In this document: positions 1-7,034 of the stretch, piece after piece
How positions within the stretch are numbered: the stretch's first letter is position 1
Layout: each line of letters starts with the position of its first letter
Assembly (NCBI GenBank): GCA_947624665.1
Contig: CANQLK010000057.1
Coordinates: 1-10,201 of the forward strand
DNA from: Candidatus Gastranaerophilales bacterium
GTDB taxonomy: Bacteria; Cyanobacteriota; Vampirovibrionia; Gastranaerophilales; Gastranaerophilaceae
Length of the DNA stretch: 10,201 nt
Direction: 5' to 3'
The notes under the pieces: generated by a model
Seen by the model: the letters and a program-made list of their open reading frames with translations, nothing else
What the model was told of the DNA's origin: nothing
Databases searched by the model: none
Program-made: the position numbers and the translations under genes

Positions 1-1
1 T

Positions 2-964
2 GCAATGGACAGGGATAACCGCTGGGATAGAGTTGAAAAAGCATATAATATGCTTGTAATGGGAGAAGGAAATAAAGCAGAAAGTGCAATAGAAGCAGTA
101 AAAGCATCTTACGAAAAAGGTGTTACCGATGAATTTGTTGAACCTGCCGTAATAGATGTTCCAAATTCAAGAATACAGGATAACGATGCCGTAATCTTCT
201 TTAACTTTAGACCTGACCGTGCAAGAGAGATATCAAAAGCAATAAACTTTGAAAATTTTGACGGATTTAACAGAAAGGCAATAAGGAAAAATATATACTA
301 TGTAACATTTACGCAATATGATGCTACATTCCCGTTCCCTGTTGCATTTGAACCTCAAAAACTTACAAATATTTTAGGTGAAGTTCTTGATAAAAACGGA
401 ATAAAACAATTCAGAACCGCAGAAACAGAGAAATATGCACATGTTACATTTTTCTTTAACGGCGGAGTTGAAGCACCAAATAAGCTTGAAACCAGAGTTC
501 TTGTTAATTCTCCTAAAGTTGCAACTTATGATATGCAGCCTGAAATGAGCGCACCTGAAGTTTGTGAAAAAGTTCTCGAGGCTATAGACAATAAAGACTA
601 CGGATTCATATTAGTTAATTTTGCGAACCCCGATATGGTAGGTCACACGGGGGTTATGGAAGCCGCAGTTAAAGCTTGTGAAACGGTTGATAACTGTGTA
701 GGCAAAATCGTCGAAAAAGCAAAAGCTAATGATATTGCAGTTGTTTTAACAGCTGACCACGGTAATGCCGAATGTATGGAAGATAAGATAACACACGCAC
801 CATATACAGCACATACCACAAATCCTGTTCCTTTGTTTGTAATTAACGCAGGCGATATAAAATTAAAAGAAACAGGAGCTTTATGTGATATTGCTCCTAC
901 GGTTCTAGATATAATGGGAATAAAAAAACCCGATGAGATGACGGGAAGTTCATTGATAAAATAG
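2..964 (+). CDS. gpmI: 2,3-bisphosphoglycerate-independent phosphoglycerate mutase, 5'-truncated by window edge
   Basis: Interconverts 3-phosphoglycerate and 2-phosphoglycerate in glycolysis and gluconeogenesis; a cytosolic enzyme using two Mn ions and a phosphoserine intermediate. About 320 residues are visible against roughly 510 for the family, so the N-terminal third, including the metal-binding catalytic Ser motif, lies off the left edge. The ATG at position 5 is internal: the frame is open to the edge and MDRDNRWDRV is the conserved mid-protein motif. Seen in order: DNRWDRV (substrate site), FFNFRPDRARE (substrate-binding arginines), EKYAHVTFFFNGG (Lys/His of the phosphatase domain), NFANPDMVGHTG (metal Asp and His), TADHGNAE (metal Asp-His pair) and HTTNPVP (metal His). 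The first ~120 visible residues belong to the phosphotransferase domain and the rest to the phosphatase domain. All visible catalytic residues are intact. The gene ends in TAG directly before a strong terminator. Confidence 0.96.
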   Translation, partial: AMDRDNRWDRVEKAYNMLVMGEGNKAESAIEAVKASYEKGVTDEFVEPAVIDVPNSRIQDNDAVIFFNFRPDRAREISKAINFENFDGFNRKAIRKNIYYVTFTQYDATFPFPVAFEPQKLTNILGEVLDKNGIKQFRTAETEKYAHVTFFFNGGVEAPNKLETRVLVNSPKVATYDMQPEMSAPEVCEKVLEAIDNKDYGFILVNFANPDMVGHTGVMEAAVKACETVDNCVGKIVEKAKANDIAVVLTADHGNAECMEDKITHAPYTAHTTNPVPLFVINAGDIKLKETGALCDIAPTVLDIMGIKKPDEMTGSSLIK

Positions 965-991
965 ATAAAAGCCCCTTTTTGGGGCTTTTAT
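965..991. terminator. Bidirectional intrinsic terminator between gpmI and the SGNH gene
   Basis: The arm 967-975 (AAAAGCCCC) pairs perfectly with 981-989 (GGGGCTTTT) around a TTTTT loop, with A-T pairs continuing outward. The flanking A and T tracts give a U-run on either strand. It begins right after the gpmI stop and, on the other strand, right after the stop of the convergent gene ending at 993, so it can terminate both. Confidence 0.9.
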
Positions 992-992
992 T

Positions 993-1925
993 TTATAAAT
1001 TTAATTCTTTTGCCAAAGCTGGAACTATTACCTGCCAAGCTTTTGCATTAGGATGATGATCCATATCGGATATATAATATTCATTAGATTGCAAATTAAC
1101 ATTAAGTATATCTTTAGCTTTTATTACTTTAATTCCTTGCTGTTCATACAAATCCCAATTTATTTTATTAGAATCTTCATAAATAAATATCACAAATTTG
1201 GCAGGTTTATAATTCTTTTTTATTTCATCATTTATTTCACTAATATACAAATTAAATAATTCTAATAAGTTATTATTATATTTATAAAATTTATGTTCTT
1301 CAATATATCTGCAAATAAAGATTTTTTTCAGTGTTTTATTTAATTTTCTATAAACTAAATGTTTTTTTAAATTCCCGTCAGATGTAACATTTACAACCTC
1401 AAAATGAGGACTGTATATATAAGGGTCATAAATCATTCTGTATAAATGATCCGGAATAAATGTATATATAATATATTCTATATTTTCAGTCTTTTCATCA
1501 GTATAATATTTAAATAGTTCTTTATTCCTTAAAAAATATAACATTTCACGTGTAGAACCCGAAGATACTCCTAAATTATATACCGGATGTTTAATATAAT
1601 TTGCGAGAACATAATTAAATGTTTCATGATCATTCAAAGTTGAACCATGGGTAAAAGAACATCCCATAAGTACTATAAAAGGCTTTGGATAATTAAAATG
1701 AGATTTTTCTCTCAATATTGCTTCATAATCATAAAAATATTTAAAATCGACTAAATTTTGAAAATGGTTAAAAGTAAATTTTACTAATTCACTTGTTTTA
1801 TAAGAATTATTATCGCATCTTCTTCCTTTATCATATTCCTTAAAAGCCAAAAATAATTCAATTATTAACAGTATAAATATTAAAATTAAAACATTAAATA
1901 ATAGTAATTTAGCAATTTTTTTCAT
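993..1925 (-). CDS. Membrane-anchored SGNH/GDSL-like hydrolase family protein
   Basis: Predicted 310 aa. Residues ~6-28 form one long hydrophobic helix after MKKIAK, best read as an uncleaved N-terminal anchor with the rest outside the cytoplasm. The body resembles an SGNH hydrolase fold: block I-like GCSFTHG with the candidate nucleophile Ser90, NLGVSSGS at 117-124 (block II Gly region), and DMDHHPNAKAW near the C-terminus with candidate catalytic Asp287/289 and His290/291. These enzymes are esterases or O-acetyl transferases/hydrolases acting on lipids or surface glycans; the substrate here cannot be told. A block III Asn equivalent is not clear, so activity is an inference. It is rich in Tyr, Asn, Lys and Ile with AT-rich codons, more so than valS beside it. 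No clear Shine-Dalgarno precedes the ATG. It stands alone on its strand, divergent from valS and convergent with gpmI. Confidence 0.72.
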   Translation of the reverse strand: MKKIAKLLLFNVLILIFILLIIELFLAFKEYDKGRRCDNNSYKTSELVKFTFNHFQNLVDFKYFYDYEAILREKSHFNYPKPFIVLMGCSFTHGSTLNDHETFNYVLANYIKHPVYNLGVSSGSTREMLYFLRNKELFKYYTDEKTENIEYIIYTFIPDHLYRMIYDPYIYSPHFEVVNVTSDGNLKKHLVYRKLNKTLKKIFICRYIEEHKFYKYNNNLLELFNLYISEINDEIKKNYKPAKFVIFIYEDSNKINWDLYEQQGIKVIKAKDILNVNLQSNEYYISDMDHHPNAKAWQVIVPALAKELNL

Positions 1926-1962
1926 ATATTTCTATGTTCTTATATTTTTATCGTATTATATT

Positions 1963-1990
1963 ATTATAATCGATTAAAAGTTAAGGGCAA
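1963..1990 (-). promoter_or_regulatory. Candidate sigma-70 promoter for the SGNH gene
   Basis: Read on the minus strand: -35 TTGCCC (1990-1985), a 16-bp spacer, then a consensus -10 TATAAT (1968-1963). The predicted start lies about 30 nt before the ATG. A second TATAAT at 1960-1955 lacks a well-spaced -35. Found by inspection only. Confidence 0.5.
1965..1970 (+). promoter_or_regulatory. Candidate -10 element for valS, overlapping the opposite-strand -10
   Basis: TATAAT at 1965-1970 sits 25 bp before the valS ATG, leaving a leader of roughly 18 nt. No good -35 is seen at 16-18 bp spacing. It shares the palindromic octamer ATTATAAT (1963-1970) with the minus-strand promoter. The valS ribosome-binding site is AAGGG at 1983-1987, 7 nt before the start. 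No T-box leader fits in this short gap. Confidence 0.45.
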
Positions 1991-1994
1991 TAAA

Positions 1995-4640
1995 ATGAGT
2001 TTAACAAAGATAGAAGATTTACCTACGGTATACAATGCAAAAGAAACAGAAGAAGCCATATATAAATTTTGGGAAGATAATGAATGTTTTAAAGCCAATG
2101 CAAAAAGTGAAAAAGAGCCGTATTCAATAGTAATTCCGCCACCGAATGTAACAGGTGTATTACACATGGGACATGCATTGGACGGAACACTACAGGATAT
2201 TTTGGTAAGATATCACAGAATGTCCGGTTACGAAACATTATGGATGCCGGGGACCGATCATGCCGGTATTGCCACGCAGAATGTAGTTGAAAAAAAGCTC
2301 AGAGAAGAAGGCAAAACAAGGTTTGATTTAGGCAGAGAAAAATTTGTTGAACTCACATGGCAGTGGGCAAATGAACATAAAAGTGCAATATTAAATCAAT
2401 TTAAGAGATTAGGTGCTTCATTTGATCTTTCAAGAGAGCGTTTTACACTTGATAAAGGGTGTTCTGAAGCGGTAAAAGAAGTATTTGTTAAACTTTATGA
2501 AAAAAATCTTATATACAAAGGAGCATACATAGTAAACTGGTGTCCGAGATGCCAGAGTGCAATATCCGATATAGAAACGGATTATGAAACCGAAAAAAGT
2601 AATTTATGGGAAATAAGCTATCCGTTAAAAGACGAACAAGGCGCAATAGTAGTAGCGACGTCACGACCTGAAACCATATTCGGAGATACTGCAATTGCCG
2701 TACATCCTGATGATTACAAATATAAAGATTTGGTAGGAAAAACTGTTTTAGTACCGCTTACGGGAAGAGAAATTCCTATTATAGCTGATGAATATGTCGA
2801 CAGACATTTTGGAACAGGTGCAGTAAAAATCACCCCTGCACATGACCCTAACGATTATGAAGTAGGTAAACGTCACGGACTTAAACCGATTTGGGTTATA
2901 GATGAGCAAGGCAAAATGAAGCATTGTCCCGAAGTTTATATAGATATTCAAGGTCTGACAAGAGAAGAAGCAAGACAAAAGACTGTGGAACTCTTGCAAT
3001 ATCAAAACAGGCTTGTAAGAATTAAACCGATAGAACATAATGTAGGCAAATGCCAAAGATGTAATACAACAATAGAACCGCTGTTATCGGAACAATGGTT
3101 TGTAAGGATGGCACCGCTTGCAAAAGCAGCAATCGAAGCAATCGAAAAAGGCGACATTAAATTTGTACCCGAACGTTGGACAAAGAATTATCTGGGTTGG
3201 ATGACAAATATAAGAGATTGGTGTATATCCCGTCAGTTATGGTGGGGACATCAGATACCCGCATATTACAATAAGGAAACGGGAGAAATGGTTGTTGCGA
3301 AACAAAATCCAAATCCCGATAAATATGTACAGGAATCTGACGTGTTGGATACGTGGTTTTCATCGGGATTATGGCCGTTTTCAACCATGGGTTGGCCCAA
3401 TACCGAAGCTGAAGATTTCAAAAAATTCTATCCGACTTCAACTCTTGTTACAGGGTTCGATATTATTTTCTTCTGGGTTGCAAGAATGATTACAATGGGC
3501 GAAGAGTTTACAAAAAAAGCTCCTTTCTCAACTGTTTATATTCACGGACTTATTCGTGACGAGTCAGGACAAAAAATGTCTAAATCAAAAGGAAACACTA
3601 TTGACCCAGTGGGAATAATCGATAAATACGGATGTGATGCTTTAAGGTTCACTTTGACATCACTTTGCACTTATGGCGGACAGGATATTAAAATCAGTGA
3701 CGAAAAATTTGAATACGGCAGAAATTTTGCAAATAAAATTTGGAACGCTTCAAGGTTTGTTCTTTTAAATCTTGACGGTGTCGATAATAACGATATTGAT
3801 TTTGACAATTTAACCATTGCAGATAAGTGGATTTTAAATAAATTAAATGAAACGGCTAAAGAAACAAACGATAATATAAAGAACTACAGAATAGGCGAAA
3901 TGGCGCATTCTTTATATGATTTCTTCTGGAATTCATATTGCGACTGGTATGTGGAAATTGCTAAAATCCAATTGCAGGATAATAACCTTAAACTAAATAC
4001 TCAAAGAGTATTAAAATATGTATTAGATATGACATTAAGATTATTACATCCCGTTATGCCACATATAACCGAGTCTATATGGCAGTTAATACCAAAAAAT
4101 ACCGATATTAAAGCGATTATGTTATCTGATTTCCCGATATTCAAAGATGAATTGGTATTTACAAAAGAGAATGCCCAAATGGAGCTTGTTTTTGAAACAA
4201 TTAAATCATTAAGAAATGTAAGACAAAGCTTTAATATCCCCGTTTCAACAAAAATAAATATCGAGATATTAGCAGGAAAAGAAGAAGAAGCCATATTCAA
4301 GATTGTAGAAGCATATCTTCACCGTCTTGCAAGGGTTGAAGGAATAAAATACGTTGATGAAAACCACATTACAGTAAAACAATCGGCTTCCTGCGTTGTA
4401 AGCAATTCAAAAATCATTATTCCTCTTACGGGTCTTATCGACTTAAACGAGGAAATAAAAAGACAGACTAAAAAACTGGAAAAACTTACTTTAGAGAAAA
4501 ACAGCCTGCTTGCAAGAGTAAATAACAAAAAATTCATGGCTAACGCAAAACCTGAATTAATTGAACAAACAAAAACAAGAATTGAAGAAATTACGGTTCA
4601 GGAAAATACTATAAATGAATTAATAAATTCTCTAAAATAA
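1995..4640 (+). CDS. valS: Valyl-tRNA synthetase
   Basis: Cytosolic class I aminoacyl-tRNA synthetase that activates valine with ATP, charges tRNA-Val and edits mischarged threonine. Predicted 881 aa, the usual size for the shorter bacterial form. Residues 48-60 hold PPPNVTGVLHMGH, with HMGH (57-60) as the HIGH signature; KMSKS is at 527-531. Between them lies the CP1 editing domain (TSRPETIFGDTAIAVHPDD, then FGTGAVKITPAHDPNDYEVG) and two Cys-x2-Cys pairs (WCPRC, KCQRC) consistent with zinc knuckles. The anticodon-binding domain follows (DKWILNKL, YCDWYVE, HPVMPHITESIW), and the last ~65 residues form the Lys/Glu-rich tRNA-binding coiled coil. The ATG at 1995 has an AAGGG ribosome-binding site 7 nt upstream and matches the family N-terminus. 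It reads intact. No clear terminator follows, so read-through into the DHH gene is possible. Confidence 0.98.
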   Translation: MSLTKIEDLPTVYNAKETEEAIYKFWEDNECFKANAKSEKEPYSIVIPPPNVTGVLHMGHALDGTLQDILVRYHRMSGYETLWMPGTDHAGIATQNVVEKKLREEGKTRFDLGREKFVELTWQWANEHKSAILNQFKRLGASFDLSRERFTLDKGCSEAVKEVFVKLYEKNLIYKGAYIVNWCPRCQSAISDIETDYETEKSNLWEISYPLKDEQGAIVVATSRPETIFGDTAIAVHPDDYKYKDLVGKTVLVPLTGREIPIIADEYVDRHFGTGAVKITPAHDPNDYEVGKRHGLKPIWVIDEQGKMKHCPEVYIDIQGLTREEARQKTVELLQYQNRLVRIKPIEHNVGKCQRCNTTIEPLLSEQWFVRMAPLAKAAIEAIEKGDIKFVPERWTKNYLGWMTNIRDWCISRQLWWGHQIPAYYNKETGEMVVAKQNPNPDKYVQESDVLDTWFSSGLWPFSTMGWPNTEAEDFKKFYPTSTLVTGFDIIFFWVARMITMGEEFTKKAPFSTVYIHGLIRDESGQKMSKSKGNTIDPVGIIDKYGCDALRFTLTSLCTYGGQDIKISDEKFEYGRNFANKIWNASRFVLLNLDGVDNNDIDFDNLTIADKWILNKLNETAKETNDNIKNYRIGEMAHSLYDFFWNSYCDWYVEIAKIQLQDNNLKLNTQRVLKYVLDMTLRLLHPVMPHITESIWQLIPKNTDIKAIMLSDFPIFKDELVFTKENAQMELVFETIKSLRNVRQSFNIPVSTKINIEILAGKEEEAIFKIVEAYLHRLARVEGIKYVDENHITVKQSASCVVSNSKIIIPLTGLIDLNEEIKRQTKKLEKLTLEKNSLLARVNNKKFMANAKPELIEQTKTRIEEITVQENTINELINSLK

Positions 4641-4648
4641 TTGTTTTG

Positions 4649-4676
4649 TTGAAAAAAATAAAAAAAATGATAATAT
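4649..4676 (+). promoter_or_regulatory. Candidate promoter for the DHH phosphoesterase gene
   Basis: TTGAAA (4649-4654), a 16-bp A-rich spacer, then TAATAT (4671-4676), in the 64-bp gap after valS. The downstream ribosome-binding site AGAAAGG (4692-4698) is 6 nt before the ATG at 4705. Visual match only. Confidence 0.45.
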
Positions 4677-4704
4677 TAGATTATGGCAGATAGAAAGGTC
4701 TTAT

Positions 4705-5649
4705 ATGAGTGAGATTTATACATTATATACGAGATCCAATTTTGACGGTTTAGTATGTGCTTCATTACTAAAAGAAATTGGTTTAATAGAGGAAGTAAAA
4801 TTTGTACACCCAAAAGATGTACAAGATGGGAAAATTCAATTAACGGAAAATGATATAACCGCAAGTTTACCGTATTCATCAGGTGTCTATATGGCATTTG
4901 ACCACCATTCAAGTGAATCCATAAGAACAAAAAATATAAATGACAATTACATTATAGAACCTGCCGCTCCTTCGTCGGCAAGAATTATATATGAATACTT
5001 TGGAGGCGAAGACAGATTTTCTTCAAACCTTAATGATTTAATGGAAGCTGTTGACCGTGCGGATTGTACAAGCTTTAGTCTGGAAGATGTTTTAAATCCG
5101 CAAGGCTGGGTATTATTAAACTATTTAATGGATCCGAGGACAGGTTTAGGTCGGTTCAGACATTTCAATATTTCAAATTACAGTTTGATGTTAAAATTAG
5201 TTGACTTATGCTCTCAAAAAACAATAACCGAAATTATGGAAGATCCTGATGTTCGTGAAAGAATTGATTTATATTTCAAAGAACAGGATTCATTCAAAGA
5301 ACAAATAAAAAGATGTGCAAGAGTTGAAGGCAATACCGTAATTTTAGATGTCAGAAACGAAGAAGTAATCCACGTAGGAAACAGATTTATGGTATATGCA
5401 CTGTTCCCCGAATGCAATTCATCGATTCATATTTTCTACGGAAAGCAAAAACAAAATACCGTATTTGCAGTAGGTAAATCAATAATAAACAGGTCTTGTC
5501 CTATTGATGTGGGCGCTATGATGTATGAATATGCAGGCGGCGGTCACATGAATGCAGGTACCTGTCAGGTTGACAATGATAAAGCTCAAGAAACTCTTGA
5601 AAGTATTATTGCCGAAATTGACAGATTAACGAAAGAAAATTCTATTTAA
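4705..5649 (+). CDS. DHH-family phosphoesterase (exopolyphosphatase-like)
   Basis: Predicted 314 aa with the two-domain layout of DHH phosphoesterases, a superfamily of Mn-dependent enzymes including NrnA oligoribonuclease, RecJ and exopolyphosphatases. The N-terminal DHH domain shows RSNFDGLVCA (10-19), FDHHSSE (65-71, the naming DHH motif) and a further acidic stretch EAVDRAD (114-120). A C-terminal DHHA1 region ends in GGGHMNAGT (278-286), the substrate-binding glycine/His motif. The first metal motif departs from the common HxDxDG: Arg10 replaces His and Asn12 replaces the first Asp, while Asp14 is kept. From memory, a subfamily labelled 'exopolyphosphatase' has R-S-D-F-D-G here, so the Arg is probably family-typical and the Asn the real change. 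The substrate (polyphosphate, nanoRNA or cyclic dinucleotide) cannot be assigned. The ribosome-binding site AGAAAGG supports the start. It lies 64 bp after valS and converges with the zinc-ribbon gene. Confidence 0.85.
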   Translation: MSEIYTLYTRSNFDGLVCASLLKEIGLIEEVKFVHPKDVQDGKIQLTENDITASLPYSSGVYMAFDHHSSESIRTKNINDNYIIEPAAPSSARIIYEYFGGEDRFSSNLNDLMEAVDRADCTSFSLEDVLNPQGWVLLNYLMDPRTGLGRFRHFNISNYSLMLKLVDLCSQKTITEIMEDPDVRERIDLYFKEQDSFKEQIKRCARVEGNTVILDVRNEEVIHVGNRFMVYALFPECNSSIHIFYGKQKQNTVFAVGKSIINRSCPIDVGAMMYEYAGGGHMNAGTCQVDNDKAQETLESIIAEIDRLTKENSI

Positions 5650-5660
5650 AATACAAAATT

Positions 5661-5693
5661 AAAAAAGCTCCTGCATTTAGCAGGAGTTTTTTT
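5661..5693. terminator. Bidirectional intrinsic terminator between the DHH and zinc-ribbon genes
   Basis: CTCCTGC (5668-5674) pairs with GCAGGAG (5680-5686) around the loop ATTTA. The arms extend through a G-T pair into A6 on the left and T7 on the right, so a U-run follows the hairpin on both strands. The right end overlaps the stop codon (5692-5694) of the minus-strand gene. Confidence 0.9.
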
Positions 5694-6066
5694 ATTTAGC
5701 TTCAATCAACCTTTTCTCAGTTAAAAGATTTTCTTCCTTCTCTATCCAAACTTCATTTGCGGAACAACAATGCCTGTATACTACTTCTTTTTTATAAACG
5801 GCATAATTTACATCAATAAAATTTATATTTTTCAGTTCTTCAACATAGAATTCTGTTGCTCCGCAATTATGACAAAATTTATCATCGGGAACTATCTCAT
5901 CATAATGATTATGAGCAGTTCTTTTAATATCACAGCAAGCGCAGCGTACAAGATACCATTTGTTTTTTACCAATTCACCGCAATCAGGACAATATGCTTC
6001 ATCTGTATTTAACGGAACCCTGTTATGCTGACATTCTTTTTTATTTTTTATAAAATCAAAAATCAT
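5692..6066 (-). CDS. Small multi-cysteine zinc-ribbon protein of unknown function
   Basis: Predicted 124 aa; I do not recognise a named family. It is dominated by putative zinc ligands: C12/H14, CPDCG (26-30), CACC (42-45), CHNCG (65-69) and a CC pair (100-101). The CPDCG and CHNCG knuckles look like halves of zinc ribbons, perhaps pairing C12/C26-C29 and C42/C45-C65/C68. There is no signal peptide or membrane segment, so a cytosolic protein is likely. The acidic/basic C-terminal tail (IEKEENLLTEKRLIEAK) may be helical. Roles such as nucleic-acid or protein binding would be guesses. The ATG at 6066 is the only ATG ahead of the first cysteines and has no clear Shine-Dalgarno. The gene is divergent from the spermidine-synthase-like gene (56-bp gap) and has the shared terminator at its end. 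The regular Cys spacing and its terminator support a real gene. Confidence 0.72.
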   Translation of the reverse strand: MIFDFIKNKKECQHNRVPLNTDEAYCPDCGELVKNKWYLVRCACCDIKRTAHNHYDEIVPDDKFCHNCGATEFYVEELKNINFIDVNYAVYKKEVVYRHCCSANEVWIEKEENLLTEKRLIEAK

Positions 6067-6072
6067 ATTTCT

Positions 6073-6100
6073 TATTTAATTATTTTTTTTTATATGTCAA
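6073..6100 (-). promoter_or_regulatory. Candidate promoter for the zinc-ribbon gene
   Basis: On the minus strand a perfect TTGACA (6100-6095) is followed after 16 bp by TAAATA (6078-6073). A start about 7 nt past this -10 would fall at or next to the ATG at 6066, implying a leaderless or nearly leaderless message. The -10 match is only moderate. Confidence 0.4.
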
Positions 6101-6122
6101 CGTTTTATGTAATAATATTTTT

Positions 6123-7019
6123 ATGGACGTAGAAAATAAAGAATTAATACCTGAAAATCTTGCAATAAAGAAGCCAAATTCCAAGCTGTTAAAAATAATA
6201 AACAGCAAAAAGTTTAATGACAAAATTCTTTATGAGAAGAATTCGGATTTTCACAATATAAAAGTTGTTGAAAATGAAATAGGCAGATTTATTCACTATG
6301 ACAGCACATATCAGGCAGGATATATCAATACGGATTTTTACAGCGGAAATTTGCCTTATATAAATTACTTTTTAATTTCATACCTGATAAATCCTAAAAT
6401 AGAGAAAATTTTGCTGATAGGTTTAGGCTCGGGGAAACTGGTTAATGATATGGAATTCCTCTTTGAAAATCTTAAGGAAACGGATGTTGTTGATATTGAA
6501 GAAAATATAGAAGATATTGCAAAGGATTATTTTAATTTTTCGCCGAGCGAAAAATATAATTTTATTTTGCAAGACGGCATAACATATTTAAGAAATAATA
6601 AAAAAAAGTATGATTTAATCATAGCCGATGTAGCAAATAATAACGGAATCGATTTAAGATTTTTAAGCAAAAATTATTTTTCTTATATAAAAAAGTCATT
6701 GAAAAAATCGGGTATTTTTATATCCAATATGTGCGCAAGCCCTGATATAAAAAATCCTAAAAATATTTTTTTCAAGGAATATTTTCCGATATATAAAGAA
6801 TTTTTTAAATATAATCATATTTTTATCGGAAATTTTTCGGATAAAGTTTATTATAAATCTTTTTTTGATATTGATGAAAGAGTAATAGATATAACCAATT
6901 TGATAATTATATCAACGGATAAATACAATCAAATAAAAGAGAAAAAGGAATTAAAAGAAAAAATCGAAAAGCTGAATATTAAAATAGAGGATTATCTGAA
7001 AGACAAATACCAAGAATAA
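6123..7019 (+). CDS. Spermidine synthase-like (SAM-dependent methyltransferase-fold) protein
   Basis: Predicted 298 aa. The centre has the Rossmann-type nucleotide site of the spermidine synthase/methyltransferase superfamily: strand KILLIGLGSGK with the glycine loop at 100-104, VVDIEENIE (122-130, the acidic residue that binds the ribose), LQDGITYL (149-156) and YDLIIADV (163-170). The preceding strands STYQAGYI...LPYINYFLISYL align with the substrate-side region of aminopropyltransferases. However, the family's polyamine-binding Asp-Glu and Tyr-His-Glu residues are absent there, the loop lacks the Asp of GGGDG, and the DSTDP-type motif is reduced to ADVANN. True spermidine synthase activity is therefore doubtful; SAM or decarboxylated-SAM binding remains plausible. 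The C-terminal ~35 residues are Lys/Glu-rich and probably coiled. No Shine-Dalgarno precedes the ATG, and codons are very AT-rich. It lies 56 bp from the divergent zinc-ribbon gene and 91 bp before typA. Confidence 0.75.
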   Translation: MDVENKELIPENLAIKKPNSKLLKIINSKKFNDKILYEKNSDFHNIKVVENEIGRFIHYDSTYQAGYINTDFYSGNLPYINYFLISYLINPKIEKILLIGLGSGKLVNDMEFLFENLKETDVVDIEENIEDIAKDYFNFSPSEKYNFILQDGITYLRNNKKKYDLIIADVANNNGIDLRFLSKNYFSYIKKSLKKSGIFISNMCASPDIKNPKNIFFKEYFPIYKEFFKYNHIFIGNFSDKVYYKSFFDIDERVIDITNLIIISTDKYNQIKEKKELKEKIEKLNIKIEDYLKDKYQE

Positions 7020-7034
7020 AAGACAAAAAATATT

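Noticed and set aside
1926..1994. Possible T-box riboswitch before valS
   Set aside because: The gap is only 69 bp, far shorter than a T-box leader, and has no antiterminator or T-box-like motif.
2748..3056. Minus-strand 102-aa frame inside valS
   Set aside because: It lies fully within the conserved editing domain of valS on the other strand and has no domain-like sequence.
4676..4930. Minus-strand 84-aa frame over the valS-DHH gap and the start of the DHH gene
   Set aside because: It is antisense to a clearly conserved gene and its own promoter, shows no recognisable motif, and looks like a chance frame in AT-rich DNA.
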